Of a DNA stretch of 64,000 nt, positions 7,426 through 15,516 are shown one piece after another; positions within the stretch are counted from its first letter, which is position 1; each line of letters begins with the position of its first letter. A program made the position numbers and the translations under genes. This DNA comes from JAAYJT01 sp037446395 (GTDB taxonomy: Bacteria; Bacteroidota; Bacteroidia; Bacteroidales; JAAYJT01). Below the pieces are notes generated by a model. It did no database searches, was not told the DNA's origin, and saw only the letters and a list, made by a program, of their open reading frames with translations. The stretch lies in the NCBI GenBank assembly GCA_037446395.1, contig JBBIIP010000009.1, positions 1 to 64,000 of the forward strand, in the 5' to 3' direction.

Positions 7426-7698
7426 ATGAACAAAGCTGAATTAATTGATGCTATCGCCGCTGATGCTGGCCTGACAAAAGTTGATGCCAAAAAAGCGCTC
7501 GAAGGCTTCGTAAAAGCCACAACCTTAGCCCTTTCCAAAGGCGGCCGTGTTGCACTCGTTGGTTTTGGTTCCTTTTCAGTTTCAAAGCGTGCTGCCCGTA
7601 AAGGCCGCAATCCTCAAACCGGTAAGGAAATCAAAATTGCTGCTAAATCAGTAGTCAAATTTAAAGCTGGCGCCGATCTGGTTGGCAAAATTAAGTAA
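7426..7698 (+). CDS. HU family DNA-binding protein
   Basis: This 90-residue protein is a bacterial HU/IHF-type histone-like protein, a dimer that bends DNA without strong sequence preference. It has the N-terminal helices (MNKAELIDAIAADAGLTK), the VGFGSFSV turn at about 45-52, the DNA-binding arm with the RNPQTGKEI motif at residues 61-69 (the intercalating proline included), and the closing C-terminal helix. It has its own promoter and a strong terminator, and so is a highly expressed monocistronic gene by inference. Length is exactly that of the family. Confidence 0.96.
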   Translation: MNKAELIDAIAADAGLTKVDAKKALEGFVKATTLALSKGGRVALVGFGSFSVSKRAARKGRNPQTGKEIKIAAKSVVKFKAGADLVGKIK

Positions 7699-7728
7699 TC
7701 CTGATTGGTTTACATGATCTAATAGCTG

Positions 7729-7784
7729 ATTCACAGGCTTATTTGGTTGAGAGCCATCGCCTGTGAATTGGCTTTTTATTTTTT
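7729..7784 (+). terminator. rho-independent terminator of HU gene
   Basis: ATTCACAGGC (7729-7738) pairs perfectly with GCCTGTGAAT (7759-7768), giving a 10-bp stem with a 20-nt loop, followed by a T-rich tract to 7784. The T-tract overlaps the stop codon of the convergent glycosylase gene. Confidence 0.75.
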
Positions 7785-8354
7785 CTCCATTACAAAACGA
7801 TAGGGCAGAAACGCATCTTCGCCCGCATAATCAATACCAATACGCGGTGTGGTTTTTATCGTGAAACCCTCATGGTCAATGGCCCGATCTTCAATATAAA
7901 GATCGTTCCCCGTAAGGTCGAGCCCTGATTGGGTATAGTGAATGCTTAGTGCTTTGGTCAGCTTGCCGGGCCCATTAATAATTTCATTCTTTAATTGGTT
8001 TTTTCTCAACCTCGCATAAATTGTTTCAAGCCCTTCCAAGGGCAAAATACCCCTTAGAAGCACTGCGTGAGGGATGCCTGCTACGTTTGTAACAACATTG
8101 AGTAGCGAATGAACACCGTAGCACAGATAGATATAGGCAAATCCACCTGGCCCAAACATTATTTCGGTTCGCATTGTCCGCCTGTTATTATAGGCATGCG
8201 AAGCCTTGTCAGTGATGCCGGCATATGCTTCGGTTTCGGTAATCATACCGGCGCAAACAGCGTTTTTCTGTCTCGAAATCAGCACTTTACCGAGTAGCTC
8301 GCGGGCAATGGCTTGTACATCATCACGTAAATAGAAATCTCTTTCAAGTTTCAT
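7776..8354 (-). CDS. DNA-3-methyladenine glycosylase (AAG/MPG family)
   Basis: This is a monofunctional alkylbase DNA glycosylase of the mammalian AAG (MPG) fold, which removes 3-methyladenine, 7-methylguanine and hypoxanthine. Signatures are LLGKVLISR, the catalytic Glu in ITETEAYAG, the SHAYNNRR segment, the FGPGGFAYIYLCYG stretch with tyrosines that intercalate DNA, LLNVVT, and INGPGKLTKAL near the C-terminus. I place the start at 8354 (192 residues, MKLERDF) because a near-consensus -7 box (TAATTTG) at 8382-8388 would leave the longer frame from 8384 without a leader. Convergent with HU. Confidence 0.93.
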   Translation of the reverse strand: MKLERDFYLRDDVQAIARELLGKVLISRQKNAVCAGMITETEAYAGITDKASHAYNNRRTMRTEIMFGPGGFAYIYLCYGVHSLLNVVTNVAGIPHAVLLRGILPLEGLETIYARLRKNQLKNEIINGPGKLTKALSIHYTQSGLDLTGNDLYIEDRAIDHEGFTIKTTPRIGIDYAGEDAFLPYRFVMEKK

Positions 8355-8483
8355 ACCAACAGGAGTTTGCCTGAAATTTGGCAAATTAATTTTGCATAGA
8401 GGACGTGGTTTTGCAAGCTGGAATTATACTCGGATGCATATTATACTTAACAGTATTTTAGGGTTGAATCAACAGGCCGATCC

Positions 8484-10400
8484 TTACTTTCTCCATTGCA
8501 ATTTTTGATCGTCGGTAAAAGTAATTTTGCCGATGTCAACCAACCATTGTATGGTTTTGATGACTTTTTCTTCATTTGTATGTTTCATGCCATTGACCAG
8601 TTCTTCGATTGATATAGGGGTTGCACGCAGAAGGTTCTCTAATTGTTCTTTTATTGATTTAAACTCCAGATTGCTTAGTTCCTGCTTGTTAGTTTCGATA
8701 CAAACATCGCACTTGCCACATTGCATGCCGTCGGTTTCGCCAAAATATTCAACAAGAATCTGGTTCCGGCATTTGTTCGTGCTGGTGGCATAGTGGATCA
8801 CACTTTCTATTCTTTTTCGGGCTAAATTAAGCCGGTCGAGATAATTTTCGGGAGAAATTCGAAGGTAGGACCTTTCCAACCTAACGGTAGGATAAACGAT
8901 CTGAGGTTTTTGTTTGCGTGGGATATAGCTTATTATTCCAGATTTATCAAATCCCTGAAGGATTCCCGCCACCTCCTCGGGTTCCATTCCAAGCCGTCGC
9001 GCAATTTCGCTCTCGCTGATCTTTGCATAGCCAGAAAACAAACCGGTGTATGACCTCAACAGGTGTTTGATAAACGGATCGTAAATCATATTTTCGATCT
9101 GGAAGCGATAGAGATTTTCTTTATTTACCAGAATATGAATCATCGAGGGCGTTCCAACATCTTCCAAGAGCAGGATATATCCTTCTTTTTCGAGAAATTT
9201 TAAGGCGTTGTAAACGATGGTGGGTTTGAGTTTGTATTGGTGAGCAAAGTCATAAATATCGAAGTTATAAGAGCTGTCTTTGCCACTGCCTACAGCAAGC
9301 TGCAAGTAATTGCCCAACGCATCATAAACGTTTAAAATGATTTCAAGCGAAGGAAATGAGGTTTCGAGGTTGTTTCGCAGCTCTATGATATCCTTGTTTT
9401 CGTAGAGAACAACGGCCCATGAGGCATTCAGATCGCGTCCGGCGCGGCCGGCTTCCTGAAAATATGCCTCGATGCTGTCGGGAAGATCGAGGTGGACTAC
9501 GAAACGTACATTGGGTTTATCAATACCCATCCCAAAGGCATTGGTGGCAACAATTACCCTGGTGTTTCCCAGCATCCAGGCGTTCTGTCGCTTATCGCGC
9601 AGGACGGCATCAACACCGGCATGATAAAAATCGGCGGATATATTATTTTTTAAAAGAAATTCTGAAACTTCTCTTGTCCGGCGGCGATTGCGTACATAGA
9701 CAATGCCTGTGCCCTTTACCTTGTTGCAGATCCTGAGCAGGCGCCCGAGCTTATCTTCTTCTTTTTGAACAAAATAAGTTAGATTGCTGCGCTGAAAACT
9801 GGTGCGAAACAGGTTCTCCTTTTTAAAACCTAACCTGGATTGAATATCTTTTATCACAGCGGAAGTAGCGGTGGCAGTCAGCGCCAGCACCGGTACTCCG
9901 GGCAATAATGGCCTGATTTCGGCTATTTTAAGATACGGAGGCCTGAAGTCATATCCCCATTGCGAGATACAATGTGCTTCATCAATCGCCAGCAGGCAAA
10001 CATTCAGCCTGTTCAGAATGGCCTTAAATTTCTCGGTTTCGAGGCGCTCGGGCGACAAATAAAGAAATTTTACCATCCCAAACATGCAGTGGTCAAATCC
10101 GAGCTCAATTTCCCGATAGGACATCCCGCTGCAGATTGCTACTGCATTAATTCCCTTTTTTTTCAGGCTTTCCACCTGGTCCTTCATCAATGCAATCAGT
10201 GGAGTAATGACAATACAGATGCCTTCCATTGCCAGGGCTGGCACCTGAAAGCAGATTGATTTTCCGCCTCCGGTCGGAAGCAAGGCCAGGGTATCATTTC
10301 CCTGCATCACTGAATTGATGATCTCTTCCTGCAAGGGCCTGAAGTTATTGAACCCCCAGTATTTTGCCAAAATGTTTTTTAATGGTACCTGAGATGTCAT
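8484..10400 (-). CDS. recQ: RecQ-family ATP-dependent DNA helicase
   Basis: The 638-residue SF2 helicase unwinds DNA 3-prime to 5-prime in recombination and repair. Motif I (LLPTGGGKS), motif II DEAH followed by CISQWG, the TATAT motif III and motif VI QEAGRAGRD are all present in the first 330 residues. The Cys4 zinc cluster (C-x(n)-C-x2-C-x2-C, in the CRNQ and MQCGKCDVC segments) comes very late, at about residues 555-585, after roughly 200 residues containing winged-helix-like sequence. No HRDC domain follows; a short winged-helix tail does. In E. coli RecQ the zinc cluster directly follows the helicase core, so this is a rearranged architecture, apparently common in Bacteroidota RecQ-like proteins. 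Confidence 0.92.
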   Translation of the reverse strand: MTSQVPLKNILAKYWGFNNFRPLQEEIINSVMQGNDTLALLPTGGGKSICFQVPALAMEGICIVITPLIALMKDQVESLKKKGINAVAICSGMSYREIELGFDHCMFGMVKFLYLSPERLETEKFKAILNRLNVCLLAIDEAHCISQWGYDFRPPYLKIAEIRPLLPGVPVLALTATATSAVIKDIQSRLGFKKENLFRTSFQRSNLTYFVQKEEDKLGRLLRICNKVKGTGIVYVRNRRRTREVSEFLLKNNISADFYHAGVDAVLRDKRQNAWMLGNTRVIVATNAFGMGIDKPNVRFVVHLDLPDSIEAYFQEAGRAGRDLNASWAVVLYENKDIIELRNNLETSFPSLEIILNVYDALGNYLQLAVGSGKDSSYNFDIYDFAHQYKLKPTIVYNALKFLEKEGYILLLEDVGTPSMIHILVNKENLYRFQIENMIYDPFIKHLLRSYTGLFSGYAKISESEIARRLGMEPEEVAGILQGFDKSGIISYIPRKQKPQIVYPTVRLERSYLRISPENYLDRLNLARKRIESVIHYATSTNKCRNQILVEYFGETDGMQCGKCDVCIETNKQELSNLEFKSIKEQLENLLRATPISIEELVNGMKHTNEEKVIKTIQWLVDIGKITFTDDQKLQWRK

Positions 10401-10514
10401 GTGGGTAGGAGGCCAGGCCGGCCAGTTAGTTTAAATGGCTCCATAAAAATACGAAATAACTGAATGCGCACCCGCCATAAATTCATATCTTTACTTATTA
10501 TTAATTCAGAAACA

Positions 10515-11048
10515 ATGCACCTGTTCATCATCGGATATATGGGAAGCGGAAAAACAACCCTTGGAAAAAGAATAGCCCATGCATTTGGAATGCCTTTTAT
10601 TGACCTCGATTATTATTTTGAAGCAAGTTTCCGAACCAGCATACCTTTGTTTTTTGAACGTTATGGAGAACCGGCTTTTCGCGAGATTGAGAGACAGCTT
10701 CTCATAGAGGTATCTACCAGGGTGGACCACAGCATTGTTTCGACCGGAGGGGGCACACCTTGCCATTTTGAAAATTTGCAGCTGATGAAGCAGCGAGGGC
10801 GTGTTGTTTATTTAAAATTATCCGCTGCAATGCTGGCATCAAGGCTATATCATTCGCCCTTGCGATATAAACGACCTATTCTGAAAGGGCTGGATAAGGA
10901 ACAGATGCTCCGAAAAATCCAGGACCAATTATTGGAGCGCGAAAAGTTTTATAACCAGGCCGACCTGATCATTGAGACGAAGCACCTAAATACAACCGAA
11001 TTACTTGAGATAATTATCGAAAATTTTCCTGAGCTGAACAGGAAGTAG
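10515..11048 (+). CDS. aroK: shikimate kinase
   Basis: Shikimate kinase phosphorylates the 3-hydroxyl of shikimate in the chorismate pathway. The 177-residue protein begins with the P-loop strand (MHLFIIGYMGSGKTT, Walker A at residues 7-15), then has FIDLDYYFE with the substrate-contacting Asp, FREIE, VSTGGGTP (the GGG substrate loop) and the lid with the R-P-I-L segment. An upstream in-frame ATG at 10464 would add 17 residues before the first beta strand, which is unlike the family, so I use 10515. The stop codon is directly followed by the stop of the convergent rlmD gene. Confidence 0.92.
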   Translation: MHLFIIGYMGSGKTTLGKRIAHAFGMPFIDLDYYFEASFRTSIPLFFERYGEPAFREIERQLLIEVSTRVDHSIVSTGGGTPCHFENLQLMKQRGRVVYLKLSAAMLASRLYHSPLRYKRPILKGLDKEQMLRKIQDQLLEREKFYNQADLIIETKHLNTTELLEIIIENFPELNRK

Positions 11049-12452
11049 TTAATGATTTCTTTTAAGTAATGCTACATTTTCGATGTGGCTGGTATGCGGA
11101 AACATATCAACCGGTTGCATTTTTTCAACATGATAAGACTGCGTGAGCAGCGCTATATCTCTTGCCTGGGTGGCGGGATTGCAACTGATATACACAATTT
11201 TATCAGGCGAAAGTGCATCTATTTTGGCAACTACTCCCGGATGCATACCGGCACGTGGCGGATCGGTAATGATGATGTGTGGATGGCCGTGGGTTGAAAC
11301 AAACTCATCATTCAGCTCTTTCAGGATATCGCCTGCAACAAAATGGGTGTTTTGGATATTATTCGCAGAAGAGTTCAGGAAAGCGTCCTTCACGGCTGCA
11401 TTTACATATTCAAGACCCACCACTTTGAGTGCACTTCGAGCAACAAAATTGGCAATTGTTCCTGCTCCCGTATACAGATCATAAACCACCTCATGTCCCT
11501 GTAGCGCTGCAAAATCTTTTGCGATCTTGTACAATTCAAACGCTTGTTGGCTATTGGTTTGATAAAATGATAAAGGTCCCACTCTAAAACTCAATTCCCC
11601 CATAGTTTCAGTTATATCGGCTTTTCCTTCAAATAGCACAGGCTCCAGGTCGCTGATCGTATCATTCGATTTGGGGTTGATTATATAATAGAGGCTTGTA
11701 ATGGCTTCAAATTCAGAACGTAAGTGTGCGAGTAACCCGTTTATCTTTTCTGGTTCAAAAGCACTGGCGACCAAGATGACCATCACTTCACCTGAGCTTG
11801 AATTGCGGATAAGCAGATTTCGCAGAAAGCCCTTTTGGTGCCGTTGGTCGTAGAATGTGTAATCGTTTTCAAGTGCGAACTTCTTGGCCGCCAACCTGAT
11901 GCTGTTTGATGGTTCAGGTTGCAGATAGCAGGTATCAATGTCAATAATTCGATCGAAGATGCCCGGCAAGTGAAAGCCGAGGCCATACATGTCTTTTTCA
12001 TTATTAACACTTTGACTTGGATCAGTCAGCCAACGGCGATTTGAGAAAGTATATTCGAGTTTATTTCTGTAATGAATTGTGGCTGCAGACCGAATTACCG
12101 GGGGTATTTCAGGGAAATCAAACTTTCCGATACGTTCAAAAGCATCAGCAACCTGTTTTTTCTTATATTCCGCCTGGTAATGGTATTGGAGGTGCTGCCA
12201 GGTGCAACCGCCGCAAAGCCCGAAGTGGCTGCAGAAAGGCTCGGTTCTGCGTGTTGAGTGCTGGTGAATTTTTACAATCCTACCCTCACAGAACGCCTTC
12301 TTTTTTCTGATTATTTTAAGGTCAACAAGATCGCCGGGGGCAGCGTAAGGCACAAAAATCACCAGGTTATTCACACGGGCAACTGCTTTGCCCTCAGCTC
12401 CGGCATCCGTAATTTCGACCTTCTCGAAGGCGGGAAAATTCTTTCGCGGCAT
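11049..12452 (-). CDS. rlmD: 23S rRNA (uracil-C5)-methyltransferase, RlmD/RumA type
   Basis: The protein is a TrmA/RumA-family SAM-dependent enzyme making 5-methyluridine in RNA, most likely U1939 of 23S rRNA. An N-terminal TRAM domain (about 1-62) is followed by the iron-sulfur cysteines C74, C80 and C83, the Rossmann SAM motif VYDLYTGAGT, DPPRAGMHP and the nucleophile region YISCNPAT. From 12452 it has 467 residues. The upstream hydE stop TAA shares its last A with this ATG (TAATG), so translation is probably coupled; an in-frame ATG at 12512 would overlap hydE by 61 bp and lacks family support. Confidence 0.92.
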   Translation of the reverse strand: MPRKNFPAFEKVEITDAGAEGKAVARVNNLVIFVPYAAPGDLVDLKIIRKKKAFCEGRIVKIHQHSTRRTEPFCSHFGLCGGCTWQHLQYHYQAEYKKKQVADAFERIGKFDFPEIPPVIRSAATIHYRNKLEYTFSNRRWLTDPSQSVNNEKDMYGLGFHLPGIFDRIIDIDTCYLQPEPSNSIRLAAKKFALENDYTFYDQRHQKGFLRNLLIRNSSSGEVMVILVASAFEPEKINGLLAHLRSEFEAITSLYYIINPKSNDTISDLEPVLFEGKADITETMGELSFRVGPLSFYQTNSQQAFELYKIAKDFAALQGHEVVYDLYTGAGTIANFVARSALKVVGLEYVNAAVKDAFLNSSANNIQNTHFVAGDILKELNDEFVSTHGHPHIIITDPPRAGMHPGVVAKIDALSPDKIVYISCNPATQARDIALLTQSYHVEKMQPVDMFPHTSHIENVALLKRNH

Positions 12453-13552
12453 TATTCTTGGTGGGAGGAGATATTTCGGTTTCTGTTTGCAAAGTGCTGA
12501 GAATCGCCCCATTCGTCCCAGCCGATCTCATCGCCGGCCATCTTTATGCGTGCTTCGAGGCAATGCTGGCACTCGCCGGCTTCTTCATCTATGCAGGGTT
12601 TATCTTCATATAGCAGGTAGTTCTTGCGATATTTGACCGGGGTCAGGTTGGGCATGATCACATTGGCGCCTGCAAGGAGTGCCTTTTCGCGGCCTTGCGG
12701 ATCAATGGCTTGCATGGCGGTGGTGGCAGCAATATTGATGTCTTTCATCATTATTCGCAGCAATGCCACCATTTTTAAAGAAAGATTAAATCTTTCGATG
12801 CGTGGCAATAATAATTCCCGAAACTGATATAGGGGAGTATTTTCGTGTTCGATGTATGGCCCCATCCCAACCATATCAACATCATAGTCGCGAAAGAAGA
12901 CAAGGTCATCGGCCAGATTCTCAATGGTTTGAAACGGCAGGCCAATCATCACTCCGGTGCCTACCTGGTAGCCAACTTTTCGCAGTCGTTGCATTGCATC
13001 AATCCGGTTTTCAAATTCGTGGAGTTTATTTGCCGGATGGAGCTTCTTATATAAATCTTGATTTGATGTTTCGATACGCAACAGATAACGGTGAGCGCCA
13101 CAATCAAACCAATAGCGGTAAGTTTCTTCTGATTGCTCACCAAGTGACAAGGTAATACCTAATTTGCTATCTGAGAGCATTTTGATCTGCTCCAGGAGGT
13201 GGCCAATTTTTTTAACAAACGATTTACTGCTTTGCTCTCCCGACTGTATTACAATTGACGCATACCTGTTATCAAGGGCAAAACGCGCGGCTTCAATCAC
13301 TTCCTCATCCGACACCGTGTATCTTGCTACGACTTTATTTCCGGATCGCACCCCGCAATAATAACAGTTCTTTGCGCAAACGTTGGAGTATTCAATCAAA
13401 CCCCGAAAATACACCTTGCGTCCAACAAACTGCTGTTTAACCTCTGATGCTTTCCGATAAATCTCTTTTCTGCTCGATTCATCAGCGCTGAGCAGTTGCA
13501 CAAGATCACCGTGGCTAAGGTATTCTTTCTGAAGAGTTTCCTGGATGTCCAT
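12452..13552 (-). CDS. hydE: [FeFe]-hydrogenase H-cluster radical SAM maturase HydE
   Basis: HydE is a radical SAM enzyme helping to build the diiron subcluster of [FeFe]-hydrogenases together with HydF and HydG. The CxxxCxxC motif is at C59, C63 and C66 (NVCAKNCYYCG). GMGPYIEHENTP and the late segment with ATTAMQAIDPQGRE match HydE rather than BioB. From 13552 the protein has 366 residues; in-frame ATGs further up (13576, 13636) exist but extend into poorly conserved sequence. HydF, HydG and a hydrogenase are not in the window. It forms a coupled pair with rlmD. Another member of the HydE/PylB branch is the alternative. Confidence 0.88.
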   Translation of the reverse strand: MDIQETLQKEYLSHGDLVQLLSADESSRKEIYRKASEVKQQFVGRKVYFRGLIEYSNVCAKNCYYCGVRSGNKVVARYTVSDEEVIEAARFALDNRYASIVIQSGEQSSKSFVKKIGHLLEQIKMLSDSKLGITLSLGEQSEETYRYWFDCGAHRYLLRIETSNQDLYKKLHPANKLHEFENRIDAMQRLRKVGYQVGTGVMIGLPFQTIENLADDLVFFRDYDVDMVGMGPYIEHENTPLYQFRELLLPRIERFNLSLKMVALLRIMMKDINIAATTAMQAIDPQGREKALLAGANVIMPNLTPVKYRKNYLLYEDKPCIDEEAGECQHCLEARIKMAGDEIGWDEWGDSQHFANRNRNISSHQE

Positions 13553-13674
13553 TGAATTTGACTGATAAAGTAACATATTTTTTTGCAAAATTAGCATTAT
13601 TAAGAAATGAAAAAACGATACATACCCACACTTCATCAGGTATCATTAAATAATAATCAGTTCACTACAATAAA

Positions 13675-13839
13675 TTATTGCTTGATTTTCTTCATTGGTT
13701 CATGTATTTTGTAGCCAGGATTTGAAAAAGGGATGATGCTCAGCCTGACTTCACGGATTGCGGTTCGGGCATATGAAAGATAATCCTCCTCCCACTTTTC
13801 AAAAAGGACTGAGAGCTTACCTCCCCGGCAGGCTTTTAG
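13675..13839 (-). pseudogene. unrecognised coding-like fragment between hydE and nnr
   Basis: The 320-bp gap between hydE and the nnr gene carries an open stretch of 54 codons on the minus strand ending in TAA, with protein-like composition (GKLSVLFEKWEEDYLSYART, then AIREVRLSIIPFSNPGYK). It has no plausible start codon and follows a TGA stop at 13840-13842. I do not recognise it; it may be the 3-prime remnant of a lost gene. Nothing else is seen in this stretch. Confidence 0.3.
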
Positions 13840-13957
13840 TCAGCGAAACTCTTTAAATATTAATTTTGTATGGCCTATAGAATTTTTTCAATACAACTTC
13901 CGCTTTATGATATATCCGGGGTAAGCATTTCAGAATAAATTTTGAAATAAAACGATT

Positions 13958-15481
13958 ATGATTAAAATTTTGCCTGTTGAAAAGATTCGCGATGCAGATG
14001 CATATACTATAAAAAATGAGCCCATCGCTTCGATTGATCTTATGGAACGAGCTGTATTTCAATGCTTTGAGTGGATTATTAAAAAAAAACCGACACAAAA
14101 AAGCATAAAGATTTTCTGCGGTACCGGTAATAATGGCGGAGATGGGCTGGTGCTTGCCCGGTTATTGGCCGCTGCAAAATTCAACATTGAAACCTATATT
14201 GTTCGCTTTTCGAAAAAAAGCAGTGCCGATTTTCAGACAAACTATGAACGACTGAAAAGTATGCAACAATCCAATATCCTGGATATTATTGAATTGAATG
14301 ACATTCCATCAATTTCGCCGGAAGACCTTGTTATAGACGCACTTTTCGGTTCAGGGCTTACAAAACCTCCCGAAGGCATTGCCGCCAGCACGATCATGGC
14401 CATCAATCAAAGTAAAGCTATTGTAATCTCTATTGATATCCCTTCCGGTATGTTTTCCGATTCTCTCACCGATACCAGAAAAGGGCCTGTGGTTTTTGCC
14501 GACTATACCCTGACATTTGAATTGCCGAAGTTTAGTTTCTTTTTCCCTGAGAGCGATGTTATGATTGGCCAGTGGCATGTGCTTCCGATAGGGCTGAGTT
14601 CGGTGTTTATTAATGCGGAAAAAGTAAATCATTATTTAATTGAACAACAAGATGTTAGCACGATTCTGATTCCTCGAAAGCGATTCTCTCATAAAGGTCA
14701 ATATGGCCATGCGCTGCTGCTGTCGGGTTCTTGCGGCAAGATGGGTGCTGCGGTACTGGCTTCGCAGGCATGCCTGCGTGCAGGTGCGGGGCTGCTCACT
14801 ACACACATCCCGCAGGTGGGCTACAACATTATCCAAACTGCAGTTCCCGAAGCCATGGTGAGTATTGATGAATCGGAAACCCATCTGACCGGAATAAATA
14901 ATATCGAAAATTTCGATGCAGTTGCAATCGGGCCGGGGATAGGCCAGGCTGAGGAAACTGCCGGAGCCTTGAAAAATATTATACAAACAGTTCGGAAACC
15001 CTTCATCCTTGATGCAGACGCATTAAATATACTCAGCGAAAACAAGACCTGGCTTTCATTTTTGCCGGCAGGTTCTATTCTCACCCCTCATCCCCGTGAG
15101 TTCGAACGTTTTGCTGAAAAAGCAACCAACTCGATGGATCGCAACGAGATACAACGGCAGTTTTCAATAAAATATGGTGTTTACGTTATATTGAAGGGGG
15201 CTTTTACCTGCATTTCAACCCCTCAGGGAAATTGTTTTTTTAATCCCACCGGAAATCCGGGAATGGCCACAGCAGGGAGCGGAGATGTGCTTACGGGCAT
15301 TTTGTTAGGCCTCATGGCACAGGGATATTCTTCAATTGATACCTGCATTTTGGGTGTTTATCTGCATGGACTGGCAGGTGATTATGCAGCAAAGCAAAAA
15401 AGCCCCGAAGCGATGATTGCAAGCGACATTACAGCCAATCTTGGCAGGGCTTTTAAACAACTTCGAAAGCCATTGGGGTAG
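13958..15481 (+). CDS. nnr: bifunctional NAD(P)H-hydrate epimerase / ADP-dependent NAD(P)H-hydrate dehydratase
   Basis: This fused enzyme repairs damaged NAD(P)H hydrates. The N-terminal YjeF epimerase domain (about 1-220) has IFCGTGNNGGDGLV at residues 52-65 and VDALFGSGL near 127-135. The C-terminal ribokinase-like dehydratase domain has KGQYGHALLLSGS near 246, GPGIGQ near 325, LDADALN, LTPHPREFERF and the catalytic region ATAGSGDVLTG at 437-447. The 507-residue length is usual for the fusion. It is monocistronic between two minus-strand genes. Confidence 0.95.
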   Translation: MIKILPVEKIRDADAYTIKNEPIASIDLMERAVFQCFEWIIKKKPTQKSIKIFCGTGNNGGDGLVLARLLAAAKFNIETYIVRFSKKSSADFQTNYERLKSMQQSNILDIIELNDIPSISPEDLVIDALFGSGLTKPPEGIAASTIMAINQSKAIVISIDIPSGMFSDSLTDTRKGPVVFADYTLTFELPKFSFFFPESDVMIGQWHVLPIGLSSVFINAEKVNHYLIEQQDVSTILIPRKRFSHKGQYGHALLLSGSCGKMGAAVLASQACLRAGAGLLTTHIPQVGYNIIQTAVPEAMVSIDESETHLTGINNIENFDAVAIGPGIGQAEETAGALKNIIQTVRKPFILDADALNILSENKTWLSFLPAGSILTPHPREFERFAEKATNSMDRNEIQRQFSIKYGVYVILKGAFTCISTPQGNCFFNPTGNPGMATAGSGDVLTGILLGLMAQGYSSIDTCILGVYLHGLAGDYAAKQKSPEAMIASDITANLGRAFKQLRKPLG

Positions 15482-15516
15482 GCAGAAAAGTCAGTAAACG
15501 TTTAACTTCTGGTAAA

